Source: Rhea pennata
Taxonomy: Eukaryota; Chordata; Aves; Rheiformes; Rheidae
NCBI RefSeq assembly: GCF_028389875.1
Contig: NC_084663.1
Span: 744,001-808,000 of the forward strand
DNA: 64,000 nucleotides
Direction: 5' to 3'
Shown: positions 41,401 to 53,000 of the stretch, one piece after another
How the letters are laid out: each line of letters begins with the position of its first letter
How positions within the stretch are numbered: the first letter of the stretch is position 1
Translations under genes and position numbers: made by a program
The notes under the pieces: generated by a model
The model's database searches: none
What the model was told of the DNA's origin: nothing
What the model saw: the letters and a program-made list of their open reading frames with translations, nothing else

Positions 41401-41940
41401 GCGTCCTGGCTGGTCCCCACATACCACCTCCAAGATCCCGCTCTGCGCTGGCCCCAGAGGGGTCGGATGGGGCTGGGGACCCCATTCCTGGGGCCGGGCT
41501 GGGGCTGGGGCAGAGCCCCCGGGGGCCTGGGAGGGGGCTGGGCTGGGGGACCCGGTCCCCTTTCCCCACCTCCCATGCCTGGCTCCCGCGCCGGAGCCAC
41601 AACAGCCCGCGCCGGGTTCGCCAAGCCTCGGGGCCGCGTGGGGCCGTGCCGAGGTGCACCGGGAGCTGCTCTGTGCTGCCGGCACCCGGGGCGACCTGGC
41701 CCCAGGGGCTGCCAGCGGCTCCGGCACCTGGAGAGCCCACTCTCCGCTCCCACCTCCGGGGAGAAAACGTGGGCAGCCCTCGGCCGCGGGGCGCCCCGGC
41801 CAGCCGACCGCCCTCCCTCCCGCTGGGGCCGCCGGGGCCGTGCCGCTCGTGGGGCCGCTTCCCGGCGCGTCGCCCTTCCGAAGTCCGCGGCCTGACGCGT
41901 TCGTGTGCCGAGTGCAGAAATCCCACCAAATGGCAGCAGC
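41400..41940. other. GC-rich spacer
   Basis: Non-repetitive GC-rich DNA between two minisatellites. I see no exon or motif that I can defend. Confidence 0.45.
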
Positions 41941-41944
41941 GGGC

Positions 41945-42430
41945 GCTCTCAGGAGTGGGCACTCCCGGCAGTGCACACTCCCAGTGGTGTGCGCTCCCAA
42001 CATCGCATGACATTGCTACCGGTGATGCACACTCCCAGCAGTCTGCACTCCCAGCAGTCTGCGCTCCTGGCAGTGTACCCTCCCAGCAGTGCACACTCCC
42101 AGCAGTGCACACTCCCGGCAGTGTGCGCTCCCACAGGGAACACTCCCAGTGGCGCACACTCCCGGCAGTGCACACTCCTGGCAGTGCACACTCCCGATGG
42201 TGCACACTCCCAGTGGTGCATTCTCCCAGTGGTGCACGCTTGCAGTGGTGCATGCTCCCGGCAGTGCACACTCCCGGCAGTGCACACTCCTGGCAGTGAA
42301 TGCTCTCAGCAGTGCACACTCCCGGTGGTGCACACTCCCAGCAGTGCACACTTCCAGCAGTGCACACTCCCAGTGGTGCACACTTCCAGCAGTGCACACT
42401 CCCGGCAGTGCACACTCCCCGCAGCGTGCG
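41945..42430. repeat. 16-bp minisatellite (GGCAGTGCACACTCCC), about 30 copies
   Basis: Units of exactly 16 bp repeat with substitutions such as CAGCAGTGCACACTCC and GGTGGTGCACACTCCC. Since three units make 48 bp, each frame carries a 16-residue repeat; these open frames are not taken as genes. Confidence 0.93.
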
Positions 42431-42619
42431 CTCCCGGCCCAGCTGCCCACCACTCGGGGCAGCTCGCAGGCTGCCGCCTGCGTCCCATTCCACGGGGGCA
42501 GCTGTGACTCGCTCCCAGGTTGGCGGGGCGCTGAGCCGGAGCCCCCGGGGCCGGTGCTGGGGGGAGGCTGGGCTCGGGCACCGGGCTCTGCCCGCGGGGC
42601 GGGTGACAGGAGGGTGAAT

Positions 42620-43060
42620 GCGGCGCCTAAGGCTGCAGGACCAAGGGCCCGGTGTCGCCCGGGACCCGCAGCGCTGCCGCCGGCCCGCGCCTTCCCCCGC
42701 CAGGGCCTCCGCCCGCCGCGGCGCCGGGGCCTCCGCATGCTCCAAATCGCTCAGATTCTTCTGCATTATCGGGACACAAAGGCTTCAAACGCTCGGCCGG
42801 GGGCTTCCGTGCAGCGGGATTTGCAGCAGCACCTGATGGCGAGCCGGTGGGGAGCGGGCGGCGGGGAGCCCCGCGCACGCCGCGGGGGGGGGGTCTGGGG
42901 CACCTTCCGCATCGCCTCCCCGGCGGGACCGTGCGTGGCCTGCCAGCTCCCTCCGCTTGCCGGTTGCTGGATCATCCCGGAGACAAAAACACGAAAAGCA
43001 CGAAAACAACGTTAGGAAACTGCAGCACGTGACGGGGCGGCCCAAACACCCTGCACGGGG
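42620..43060. other. Unique-sequence island between minisatellites
   Basis: A stretch of about 440 bp with balanced complexity, including a less GC-rich core at 42738-42795. It lies between two arrays. No protein family is recognised in either strand; it could be a regulatory element. Confidence 0.4.
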
Positions 43061-43490
43061 CGCGCGGCAGCACTCCCGTCCCTGCGGGCACCCACCGCCC
43101 TTCCCGTGCTCCCACGCTCCCGTCCCCGCGGGCACCCACCGCCCTTCCCGTGCTCCCATGCTCCCGTCCCCACGGGCACCCACCGCCCTTCCCGTGCTCC
43201 CGTCCCCACGGGCACCCACCGCCCTTCCCGTGCTCCCATGCTCCCGTCCCCACGGGCACCCACCGCCCTTCCCGTGCTCCCGTCCCCACGGGCACCCACC
43301 GCCCTTCCCGTGCTCCCGTCCTCACGGGCACCCACCGCCCTTCCCGTGCTCCCACACTCCCGTCCCCGTGCGCACCCACCGCCCTTCACGTGCTCCCATC
43401 CCCGAAGGCACCCACCACCCTGCCCGCGCTCCCGTCCCCGCGGGCACCCACTGCCCTTCCCGCGCTCCCGTCCCTGATGGGCACATGCTG
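43060..43490. repeat. 36-bp minisatellite
   Basis: Units of CGTCCCCACGGGCACCCACC plus GCCCTTCCCGTGCTCC, some with an inserted CATGCTCC block, about 11 copies. Confidence 0.92.
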
Positions 43491-43559
43491 CTGCTCCCAC
43501 ACTCCCGTCTCCGTGGGGCGCACGCTGCCGCTCCCAAGACAGACTTGGTGCTCAGGGAG

Positions 43560-43745
43560 GTGCCACAGCCCTGGCTGTGCCCCATGTCCTGGCTGCGCCC
43601 CACATCCCGGCTGTGCCCCACATCCCAGTTCTGCCCCACATCCCAGCTGTGCCCCACATCCCAGCTGTGCCCCGCATCCCAGCTCTGCCCCACATCCCAG
43701 TTTGCCCCACACCCTGGCTGTGCCCCACGTCCCGGCTGTGCCCAC
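43560..43745. repeat. 18-bp minisatellite (TGTGCCCCACATCCCAGC)
   Basis: About ten units of 17-18 bp; GGCTGTGCCCCACGTCCC and TTCTGCCCCACATCCCAG are variants. Confidence 0.9.
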
Positions 43746-43799
43746 GTGGCGGGGCCGAGGGGAGCTGTGCCAGGGCTGGCTGGGAAGCGAGGGCCTGTG

Positions 43800-44635
43800 G
43801 AGGCATCTGCCGGGAACAGCTTCCCAGCTGACCTGGAAATTCCCAGTTCACTGGAAACTTGGGGGAATTCTCCTGGAAAAATCTGCCGTGTGGGAAACCG
43901 CCGAGCGGACTGCTCCGAGCAGGGACGCGGGGCCGGGCCGGGGGGCAGCGCGCGGTGCCGAGCGGAGCTCCGCGGTGCGGGGAGCCGCGGAGGGCCCGGG
44001 CGAGCCGGCAGGGCCGGGAGCAGCGCGGGCGGCAGAGCTGCCCCCGCGCCGGCGCCTTGCCCCGGGAAAGGGCGATCTGCTGCGGCAGCGCGGCTGCTGC
44101 GGCGCCGAGCGATACCTCGGCCGGGGCCGGCCAAAGCCCGTCTCGGGCTCCCGCCGAGGGGAGCCGGCGGGGAGGCGCTGCCCGAGGGTGTCGGCATCAC
44201 GGCACCCTCCGGATGGGCGAGAGCACCCTCTGGATGGGCGACAGCACCCTCCGGCCGGGCGAGCGTGGGAAGCGCCCCGAGGCTGGCCGCAGTGGGGACA
44301 CCGGCCCCAGGGGAGCAGTGAGATGGGTGAGACCTTGCGAGGACACAAAACACCTCCGTGTCGCAGGCCAGGGGCCAAGCGGCCGAGTGGCGTCCGTGGA
44401 GCCCGAGGGGGACGGGGGAGCGCGGGGTGCCGGGCCAGCGGGGGCTGCGGCGCTCGGCTCCCGGCCGCCGTCCCAGGCTGCGGCCGCGCCGAGCCCGCCG
44501 GAGCCACCCGGCTGCTGCAGGTCGGCAGCCAAGCGGTGCCGGCAGGACCGGAGCAGCTGGAGGAGCTGCGCGGCAGCGGCTGCCCAGCGCCCACCACGCG
44601 CCCGCCGTGACGGCGCAGCGGGCGCCACAGGGCAG
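43800..44635. other. CpG-rich unique island with two kappaB-like motifs
   Basis: Non-repetitive sequence between arrays. GGAAATTCCC at 43835-43844 is the complement of a strong kappaB consensus and GGGAATTCTCC at 43863-43873 is a second match. From 43.9 kb it is very CpG-rich. No exon is recognised. Confidence 0.4.
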
Positions 44636-44639
44636 GTGT

Positions 44640-45345
44640 GCCGCCGCGCAGGGAGCTGCGCAACCGTGCAGCCCTGCTGCTGTGCAGGGGAGCAGCCCTG
44701 CGGCTGCGCAACCGTGCAGCCCTGCCGCCGTGCAGCCCTGCCGCCGTGCAGCCACGCAGCCCTGCCGCTGTGCAGGGGAGCAGCCCTGCGGCTGTGCAAC
44801 CGTGCAGCCCTGCCGCCGTGCAGCCCTGCCGCCGTGCAGCCACGCAGCCCTGCCGATGTGCAGCCCTGCCGCCATGCAGCTGTGCAGCCCTGCTGCCATG
44901 CAGCCCTGCCACCGTGCAGCTGTGCCGCTGTGCAGCCCTGCCGCCGTGCAGCTGTGCAGCTGTGCAGCCCTGCCGCCGTGCAGCCACGCAGCCCTGCTGC
45001 TGTGCAGCCCTGCGGCTGTGCAAACGTGCAGCCCTGCCGCTGTGCAGCCCTGCCGCCATGCAGCTGTGCAGCCCTGCTGCCGTGCAGCCCTGCCGCCGTG
45101 CAGCTGTGCTGCCGTGCAGCCCTGCCGCCGCACAGCCCTGCCACGGTGCAGCTGTGCAGACCTGCTGCCGTGCAGCTCTGCCGCCGTGCAGCTGTGCAGC
45201 CCTGCTGCTGTGCAGCCCTGCTGCCGCACAGCTGTGCAGCCCTGCTGCCACACAGCCGTGCAGCCCTGCCGCCGTGCATCTGTGCAGCCCGCACAGACGT
45301 GTAGCCCTGCATCCACACTTCTGCACAGCTGTGCAGATGGGCAGC
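44640..45345. repeat. 8/16-bp minisatellite (GCCCTGCCGCCGTGCA), about 44 units
   Basis: Built from the 8-mers GCCCTGCC, GCCGTGCA and GCTGTGCA, with a dominant 16-bp period. Long Ala/Cys/Pro/Val frames on plus and Gly/Ala/Arg/Cys frames on minus have a 16-residue period and are repeat products. Confidence 0.92.
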
Positions 45346-45559
45346 CTTGCAGCAGTGGAGCCATGCACTCGCAGAGCTGTGCAGCCACACATCTGCGCAG
45401 CCCGACCTCCCCGGGAGAGCAGGGCGGCAGCCAGACCCCGCAGGGAGCAGCAGAGGGGGGGGCAAGGCGCTGCCCCCCACCCTGGTGCTGCCCCCCGCCC
45501 CAGCTCAGCAGATGCTACCGAGCAGAGGTGGGGCTGCGTCCCACTCCCCGCTGCTGCAG

Positions 45560-46780
45560 CTCCTGAGGGAGACCATACACCAGGGGGGCTCTGCACACCC
45601 TGGAGGGACCACGCATGGCGGGGGGGGGGGGCACGTACCGGGGGGCTGCGTACACCTTTAGGGCCATGCATGGCAGGGGGGCCTGCACAGGGGAGGCTCT
45701 GCACACCCAGGGCACCGTACACAGCGCGAGGGGCACGGACCGCGCGCGGTGGGGGCTGTGCACACGCTGGGGGCCGTGCACGGCGGGGGAGACGATACGC
45801 AAGCGGGGCGGGGCGGGGGGGCGTCCACGCACACGGGGGGGCGCTGTGCACACCGGGGCCCTGTGCTCAGGAGCCGTGCGCGGCGGAAGGGGAGAGCCGG
45901 CGGTGCCGGGTGGCAGTGCACGTCGGGGGGAGCCGTGGTGCACACCGAGGGGTGGGGGCCATGAGCCCCAGGAGGGACCCTGCACCCCGGGGGGGGGGGG
46001 GCGTGCACCCCGCGGAGCACCCTGCAGCCCGGGGAGTCCGTGCTCCCCAAGGTGGGGGCCGTGCACCCCGCGGAGCACCCTGCACCCCGAGGTGGGGGCC
46101 GTGCTCCCCGGGGGGTCCGTGCACCCCAGGGATGGCGGCCATGCTCCCCGCGGAGTCCCCTGCACCCCGGGGTGGGGCCCGTGCACCCCACAGGGTTCAT
46201 GCACCCCAGTGGCGGCTCTGCGCCCCAGAGTCCCCTGCTCCCCACGGAGCCCCTGCACGTCGGGGGGGAGGTCGTGCACCCCGCGGAGCCCATTGCACCC
46301 CGAGGGGTCCGTGCACCCCGCGCAGTCCCCGCGTGGCCCCCTGCACCCCGGGGGGGTCCGTGATCCCCGTGCGCCCCCCTGCACGCCGGGGGATCTGTGC
46401 ACCCTGTGTGGCCCCCTTTACCCCGCGCAGCCCCCCGCACTCCGGGGGTCCGTGCTCCCCACGTGGCCCCCGCCCCCGTGCGCCCCCCTGCACCCCGGAG
46501 GGGTCTGTGCACCCCGCGTGGCCCTCTGCACTCCAGGGGGTCCGTGCTCCCCGCGCCCCCCTGCACCTCGGGGGTCCGTGCTCCCCGCGCCCCCCCGTCC
46601 CCCGGGGGAGTCCGTGCTCCCCGCGCCCCCTCGTCCCCCGGGGGGGTCCGTGCTCCCCGCGCAGCCCCCCGCCCCCCGGGAGGGTCCGTGCTCCCCGCGG
46701 CCCCCCTGCTCCCCGGGGTCCGTGCTCCCCGCGCGCCCCCGCGCCCCCCACGCGCGACAGCTCCGCGCCCGCCGCGCGGC
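45560..46780. repeat. Degenerate 20-40-bp C/G-rich repeat upstream of SBF1
   Basis: The first 400 bp carries GTGCACACC and GGGGGCTGTGC variants; from about 46010 units of GGTCCGTGCTCCCCGCG and CCCTGCACCCCGGGGG dominate. The array ends about 60 bp before the SBF1 CpG promoter. Confidence 0.8.
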
Positions 46781-46839
46781 ACCGCGCGCCCCCGCGGCCC
46801 CGGGGAGGGCGCGCTGACCCCGCCCCCCGCCCCGCCCCC

Positions 46840-47023
46840 TCCCGGCGCGCCCAATGGGGCGGCGGCGGCGGCGGCGGCGGCGCAGGCGCAGTGCGGGCGC
46901 GGCCGGGCCGCGCTGCGCTGCGCGAGGGGGCCAAGATGGCGGCGGGCGGCGCGGCGCGGCGCCGGGCGGGGAGCGGCGCGGGGCTATGAGCGCGGCGGGA
47001 GCGGCGGCGCGCGCGGCCTCGCC
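46840..47023 (+). promoter_or_regulatory. SBF1: SBF1 promoter and 5' leader with YY1-like site and two upstream ATGs
   Basis: A CpG- and CGG-rich promoter without TATA. CCAAGATGGCGGC at 46932-46944 is a strong YY1-type motif of the kind found just after transcription starts. Its ATG (46936) opens a 17-codon frame ending with TGA at 46987-46989. A second ATG at 46986 overlaps that stop as ATGA and runs out of frame through the true start at 47024. Confidence 0.6.
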
Positions 47024-47078
47024 ATGGCCCGCCTCGCCGACTACTTCGTCCTCGTGGGCTACGAGATGGACAAGCGCG
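47024..47078 (+). CDS. SBF1: SBF1 (MTMR5), first coding exon only
   Basis: The exon encodes MARLADYFVLVGYEMDKR plus one base of Gly, followed by GTGAGG. MARLADYFVLV is the start of the SBF/MTMR5-13 family (human SBF1 starts MARLADYFVLVAF; SBF2 starts MARLADYFIVVGY). SBF1 is a large pseudophosphatase with uDENN, DENN and dDENN, GRAM, myotubularin-like and PH domains; it binds MTMR2 and acts as a Rab guanine-nucleotide exchange factor. Only the opening of the uDENN domain is here. ADM2 next door points to SBF1; SBF2 lies beside ADM in other vertebrates and is the main alternative. The context GCCATGG is an ideal start. Confidence 0.85.
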
Positions 47079-50000
47079 GTGAGGGCGCGCGGGGCCGCGC
47101 CGGGGCGGGCGGGCGCCCCGCTGTCACCGGCGGCGGGGGGGGAGGGGCGGCGCGGCCGGTGCGGCCGTTGCGGCCGTTGGCGCGGGGGGAGGGTCCGCGC
47201 GCGGCGCGCCGCGGCCGGGCCTCGCCGCCGCCGCCGCCGCCGTGGGGAGGAGCGGCCGCTTTCCGCCCGCCGGCCGCGGGGGCCGCGGGGGCCGCGGGGG
47301 CCGCGGGGCCGGCGGGGCCGCGGCGCTGACGCCGAGCGCGGCCCGGCGGGCGGGGGACCCGCTGCGGCTGGAGGCCGCTTTCCGCCGTCGCTGCCGAGCT
47401 GGCGTCGCCCTCGGAAATGCGCCTCAGAACCTTTCAGCAGGTCTGGTCTGAAGAACTGTCCCCCCTTTTCCTCAGCCTGCATCCTTCTTTTGAGTTTGTT
47501 TTTTTTTTCCTGTGATGCTTTCACCTGACCTCTTGCATTTTGTTGTTCCTGGTGGAAATGATCGTTATCAGCCTTATAAACGAGGTTGAGTCTGTACAAA
47601 ATCCGGGATGTTTTTACAGAATGTGTGTTGAGAGCATCTGTTCTAAACGCGAGGTGCTCACGGAGCGGGGGACTGTAGGCTGAAGGGGCTGAAGGTGCCT
47701 GCTCAGACCTGGTAGAGGGAATCCCTTTTCAGGGAAACCGTGATCCTGATTGCTGCGGGAAGTTGTTGAGGCTGAGAGCTTAGGTGAAGTTCTGAGCAGC
47801 TGCATCATTCACTGAGTACAAGGATTTGTAAAGTTCAGTGCTGACATACCTCAGGATTTCAACACCAATCATGGTCTTGTATTTCTTTTGTTCCAGAGCA
47901 AGCTGATCACTCTTTATGTGAAAAGTGGGAGTGTTTGGGTAGTATAGAGTGATACTACATTGTGCGATAGAGCCGAACTTTACAAAAGTGCGGTTTCAGG
48001 AAAGCAGTTCCAGAGTTTGGTCTGGAGAACAAAAAGCTCAATTAAGAATCTCAGTGCATCCTTGTGAGTTGTGTCTCATCACATGGAGTGAGGTTTTTAT
48101 TATTATTTTATCAGCTGTATTCCTCTGGTATTACAGCATGCTGTAGAATGAGATAGTGGCTTTGTTCTCATGTGGGAGAAGGAACTCCTTTACCCAGAGT
48201 GTCCTCATGCCGTCTCCAGGTTGGATGCGTATGCCTTTGAGATCCATCAGATGATGATCAGCCCAGGCCTGCATTACCTGAGAACAGATGCTGCAGTTTC
48301 TTTAGAAATTAACAGGAATCTGGGAAGATGGTTTGCAGCAGGACCACCTTTGACTCATTTCTGAGTGTTGTCTCTTGGGCCTCTAAGCATTTTGCTCTGC
48401 ATCTTTTGCACAGCTCAGCCTCCCTCATGGAATTATAGTTGCTATTCATATATGCAGCATAAAACTGACGATGGTTTCTGGAAGTTAATAACTGATCAGA
48501 TATGATGGCTTACAGAACAGATGAATGTTTTAATCATGTGTTCTTTGCCTTAAGTTTTGAAAAGCTTGGGTTTCAGAAGGGAAAAATGGATTTGTAAATG
48601 CCATGCACCTTTGTATTCACTTAAAAAAGATCAGATTATATAATATAGGACACAGAACTGTCCTGAACTCATTTGTATTTGAGCTAGTACAGATCTTGGT
48701 AAAACATCCAGCCTTGGCTTCAAAATCATTAGGGGTTTTTGATATTATAAAAGAGCACCACCAGCTGAGGAACTTGTCTCAGAAGTTAATTATCTCCCCA
48801 TCAGCGATGTGACTGGAAGTTGCAGGAAACTTCCTAAACTGTTCAGATGAGCAGAACTGTTAGTGAAGTGAGGCTTGAGGCCTGCAAGATCTGAGGTTTG
48901 ATGCTTGCTTCCCTACCTTGTTGCTGCCACTGCTTCCATTGGCCAAATGCTGGAATTTTCAGCTCGATATTTTAGCACTGCAGTCGGGGACTTGGAGTCC
49001 TCAGGGGTCACTTTGCAACCAAGGCTTTGTGGCTGAGGATGACTGTCTGTGATAATACATGACTGTAATCTACTCCATTTTATATAGGTCAGAAGTGCTT
49101 TTTGCCTGTGGCTGCTGGTAATTTCTTAGCATCACTCAGTCAGATAGAATTCAGCACCTCCTGTCATGGACTGTCTTGGTGGTGCTCTAGCATCAGTCAT
49201 GTGCCTTAAGCATGACAGAGCAACCAGACCCAAAGGAGATAGTGTCCAAGATAGCCTGAGAAGCTTCCACTGAAGAACTTGTATTTTCTTGTTGTTCAGA
49301 TCACTGAGAAAAAGATGACCTCAAAAGTGAAGTATTCAAGAATCAAGGCAGTTGCATATCCTCAGCCAAAGAACAAGAATGAAACTTGCCTGGGAGCTTG
49401 CAGATGGCTGTTCTGGCCAGTGACGTCTAAAGCAAAAAGCTTTTGCATTCCAGTTTGCAAGCATCTAAGTGCTTTCCCAACTATATGATGATTAGTTTGA
49501 GATGTTCAGAAGCAATGCTTGTGCTTAAACAAATTGCTAAGCTCTCATGAGAACCCGAGAGGATCAATATGCTAATGTCATGAAGATTGGTTGATTTCTT
49601 TGGGACAGATTACTTGATTTTAGGGGGGTCAATCTGGCAACATTTATTCCTCACTTACTATTCTGTTTTCTTGTCCCTCCTCTCTAAAGGGAGCTTAGAT
49701 AATGTTTGAAGGAAGGGCATGCTTCTCTCATCTGTGAATGACTAATTGCCTTACTGGTTGGGTTAGTCTTGACAGAGCTATAACTAGTGTGACAAGCTGC
49801 TTCTGTGGCCAGTGCAGGCACCTCCCTGCCAACTATAAACAAAACGGAGTGTATAGTGCTGCTAGGAGGAAGCTATCACTTATCGCAGAAAGGCCTTTGA
49901 GGATCTGAGCTATGAAAAAAATGGATGGGACTTCTCAAGCAGGGAGGGAAGGGGCTCTGTTCTGCATCGATTCCAGACCTGTATGCTTAACAGAGATAGA

Positions 50001-53000
50001 AGAGACGTGTTTGCATGCATGCAGTGAAGTGTTGTGGTTTCTGAGAAGCTCATATACTAATAGGATTATTGGTCAGCCAGGGACAGATTTGTGGTTGGGG
50101 ACAGTGAAAGCAGAAGGTGTGTTAGGATGGTGGAACTTGAGGGTAGCTCTGTATGATTTCTGAAGGTGTTAAGGTAGCTCAGTACAGTCAGTTTTATGGG
50201 AACAAAAATGAAAGCTTGAGAAAGCAGCTCAGAATCCTTGAGAAAGGCAGGAAACAGGGCAGACCCAGCGTGGGCCTAGAGATGCTGCATCAGTGGAGTC
50301 TGGCATGTTCAGAATGTTTGTTTAGGTTTACAGTCAGCATCTATTCCTGGTGGAGAACGTTATCTTTCTGCAGAGGCCTGGTCTTCCACTTGACATACAA
50401 TCTTGTGATGCAAATCATGACGACTTTCAAAAAGACTGAGTCTAATGACATTCTTCTCAGCTGGAAGCGTGAGTGAAATGATTATTAACTATTTCAAGAA
50501 ACATATCTGAATGCGAAACTAACTTTTCCTTGGTATAGTGTGAGATCCTCGAGTTGGACAATGTGATTATGAACTAGGCCAGCAGGCAAAGATTCAACTG
50601 CTTTTCCTCTAGCTCAGTGAAGTCTCTAATTTTGCAAGCCACACGCTAATGTGCTGAGCCGTAGGATTTCTGCCTCTTTGTCAGGCAGGGATTGTGTTCA
50701 GTGAAGCAGAATACTGAAGCATTACAATAAACTGAATTGTCTCACCAGAAGCTGTGGCTGCCTGATGCTGACTTCCAAATGCTCCAATCAGTTGTGACTG
50801 CAGGCCACTGCCACTCTGTGAGCTGAGCCAGTTTTCAGTACCTCTGCATCTGCATGTTTGATCTGCTTTAGAGTTTTGTATCAGAGGAAACTGTTTGTAT
50901 GCTTCAGAGACTCCAGATAAATGTATCTGAGCTAATATGCCCCAGCAGAAGGAAAAAAGTCTTTACACATGTGAACGTTTATCATATTGTGTCATGATGG
51001 TTCACATTATTCTCTGTAAATGGATGTTTTTAAATCTCTTGGCTCTTACAGTTCTGTTGTTGCTGACAAATGGCTGCATAGCAAAGCCAGGACTTCTGGC
51101 TGCTTTTTACCTTCTGGAACAAGGAGATTTTTCTCTGTGTATCTGTAGCGGCCTTTTTGAGAGTCCACAGCTTTGAAAGAATAACTCAGTTTCAAAATGT
51201 GCTTAATGTAGATGAAGGGCCAGTCTTAATTTTGCTGTATGGGGCACTGCGTGAGGTATGGCCCCTTCTCTGTGGGAGCTCATGATTTAGAAAACACATT
51301 TCAGAATAAATCTTTAAGATCCCACTGCAGTTTCCTTCTGTGTCCCAATTTGCAATTGCCCTTCTAAACCTCCTGCCCTAACACACCTTGTATGTAGTAT
51401 TTTTCATCAGAGTATTCTGTGCCTTGTTTTTTTGGTGACCTCTTTATCTGTTGGAGTGGGAAGGCAAAATTCAGATTCCGGGGCTTGACGCTGGAGGAAA
51501 AAAAATCTTCATTTAAAGGGCTAGTTATAAAACAGAATTGGTAATTTGCATGTATCCATTCTTACCTATCCTAATACTTTTCCAGAACAGTTTTTCAGGT
51601 TTTTGCTTAAGCCTCTTGAATTATATTCTTGTTTACTTTTTCACCTAAAATATTTTAATTCACATTCACAAAAGTCATTGCAGAGTAAATCGGTAGGCAG
51701 TCTGTGTAAGGAAGATTTGTGATTAGATTAATTATATAGGGGCATTAGGGCTCTGATGGATGGAAACTCTCCTGCCACAGCTATTGTAGACTGATCCAAA
51801 AGGTCGGACTGCTGTTGCCATCAAAGGAATGAAAAGTTTGGGAAGGATACAGTGTTTCTGCGTGGGATGAGGGTGGTAGATGGCTGCTATGGAGGATAAG
51901 ACTGTGTGGTCACTTGAAGACCTCGGTTGGGCTACTAAACTCTTTTTATTTCCTTGCGGTAATCCAGACTGTTAGGTCCTGCTGGATTTAGATTACTCTT
52001 ACTATACTTAAGTTTTGTTCTTTCAGAATATCTTGCTGCTCCTGCAATTGGGCCTTGTTCAAATTTGGATACGTAATTTTCACTTTTGAGCTTCTGTGGG
52101 AGTTATGGGCGGGTGTTGAGAGAAAAACTTCCTCAGTGTTTGTGGCTGTCCTCTTTCTGTGAAACCTTTAAAGCAGCTTCTAGTGATGCAAGAGGTTAAA
52201 GTAGATAGCAATACAATTCTGCATTCCTCTGAGAGATGTGCACAGCACTCCTCTCTATCTTTCAAGCTTTCACTGTGTACCCAATGCAAGGAGTAAAGAG
52301 CTATGGCTAACATCAGTGCCAGAAAAACTGAAGTAAACCTATACGGGAGCAGGAAGCTCTCACAGCTTTTCTCTTTTGCTGTCTCACCAGAAGACTGTTT
52401 TAAGTAGAATTTCAGCTTGTCAGTCTGCTGGTTTCATTTCTGCTGCTGGATGTCCATGTAGCTCTTGCTGGTGGGAGGAATTTGTAACTGGCAACAAAAA
52501 TATGCTTCATTCTGCTGTACAGGAGCCTGGCCAAGGTGACTCACAGGTTTGACTCAGAGACTGGGTTACTATAATGCACATCTCAAGTTGAAACCTTGTA
52601 CGTTGAAATAGCTCCAGTTGGTGCTAATGGCAGGCTTTCGTAGCCATATAAATTTTTAGAGAGGAGACTTCAGAAAGAGCATGTAATCCATGTACATGCC
52701 ACAAGCAAGGCTGCATATCACATTTCTGGTTATGTGTCTGCTTGAAGCAAGAGAATATAATAGTGATTAGTGCAGGTACCTGGTGTAAGTGGAGAGTCAT
52801 CCTGCTCCTGTTAGCAGTTAATGTTCATGCAGTAGTATCCCAAGTGCAACTCTTACAATCCCTGATGCTGTGTTAGTGGTTGTCTTGCTCTCTTTCATGA
52901 AACTTTTGTACAGGAAGAGAGCTCTTTATCTTGCGGATCAAAAACCATTGAGTCAGACACCTGAACGTGATTATTTGCTCCCCTAATCTGCATCAGATTA

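Noticed and set aside
39525-41753. A 742-codon open frame on minus over the ADM2 leader
   Set aside because: It covers the TATA box, non-coding exon and GC-rich intron repeats; its Gly/Arg/Ala content is typical of stop-free GC-rich DNA.
42720-42800. A possible small exon (MLQIAQILL reading) in the ADM2-SBF1 spacer
   Set aside because: No family is recognised, there is no convincing splice context, and human has no gene between ADM2 and SBF1.
41945-45345. CRISPR-like regular repeats
   Set aside because: Units are contiguous with no unique spacers, and the host is a vertebrate; they are minisatellites.
44638-46989. A 783-codon open frame on plus ending at SBF1
   Set aside because: It is the 16-bp minisatellite and C-rich repeat read through; its end coincides with a short upstream frame of SBF1.
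51180-51320. Possible L2/CR1-type remnant
   Set aside because: Only vague likeness to a GGAGCTCATGATTTAG-type stretch; too weak to call.
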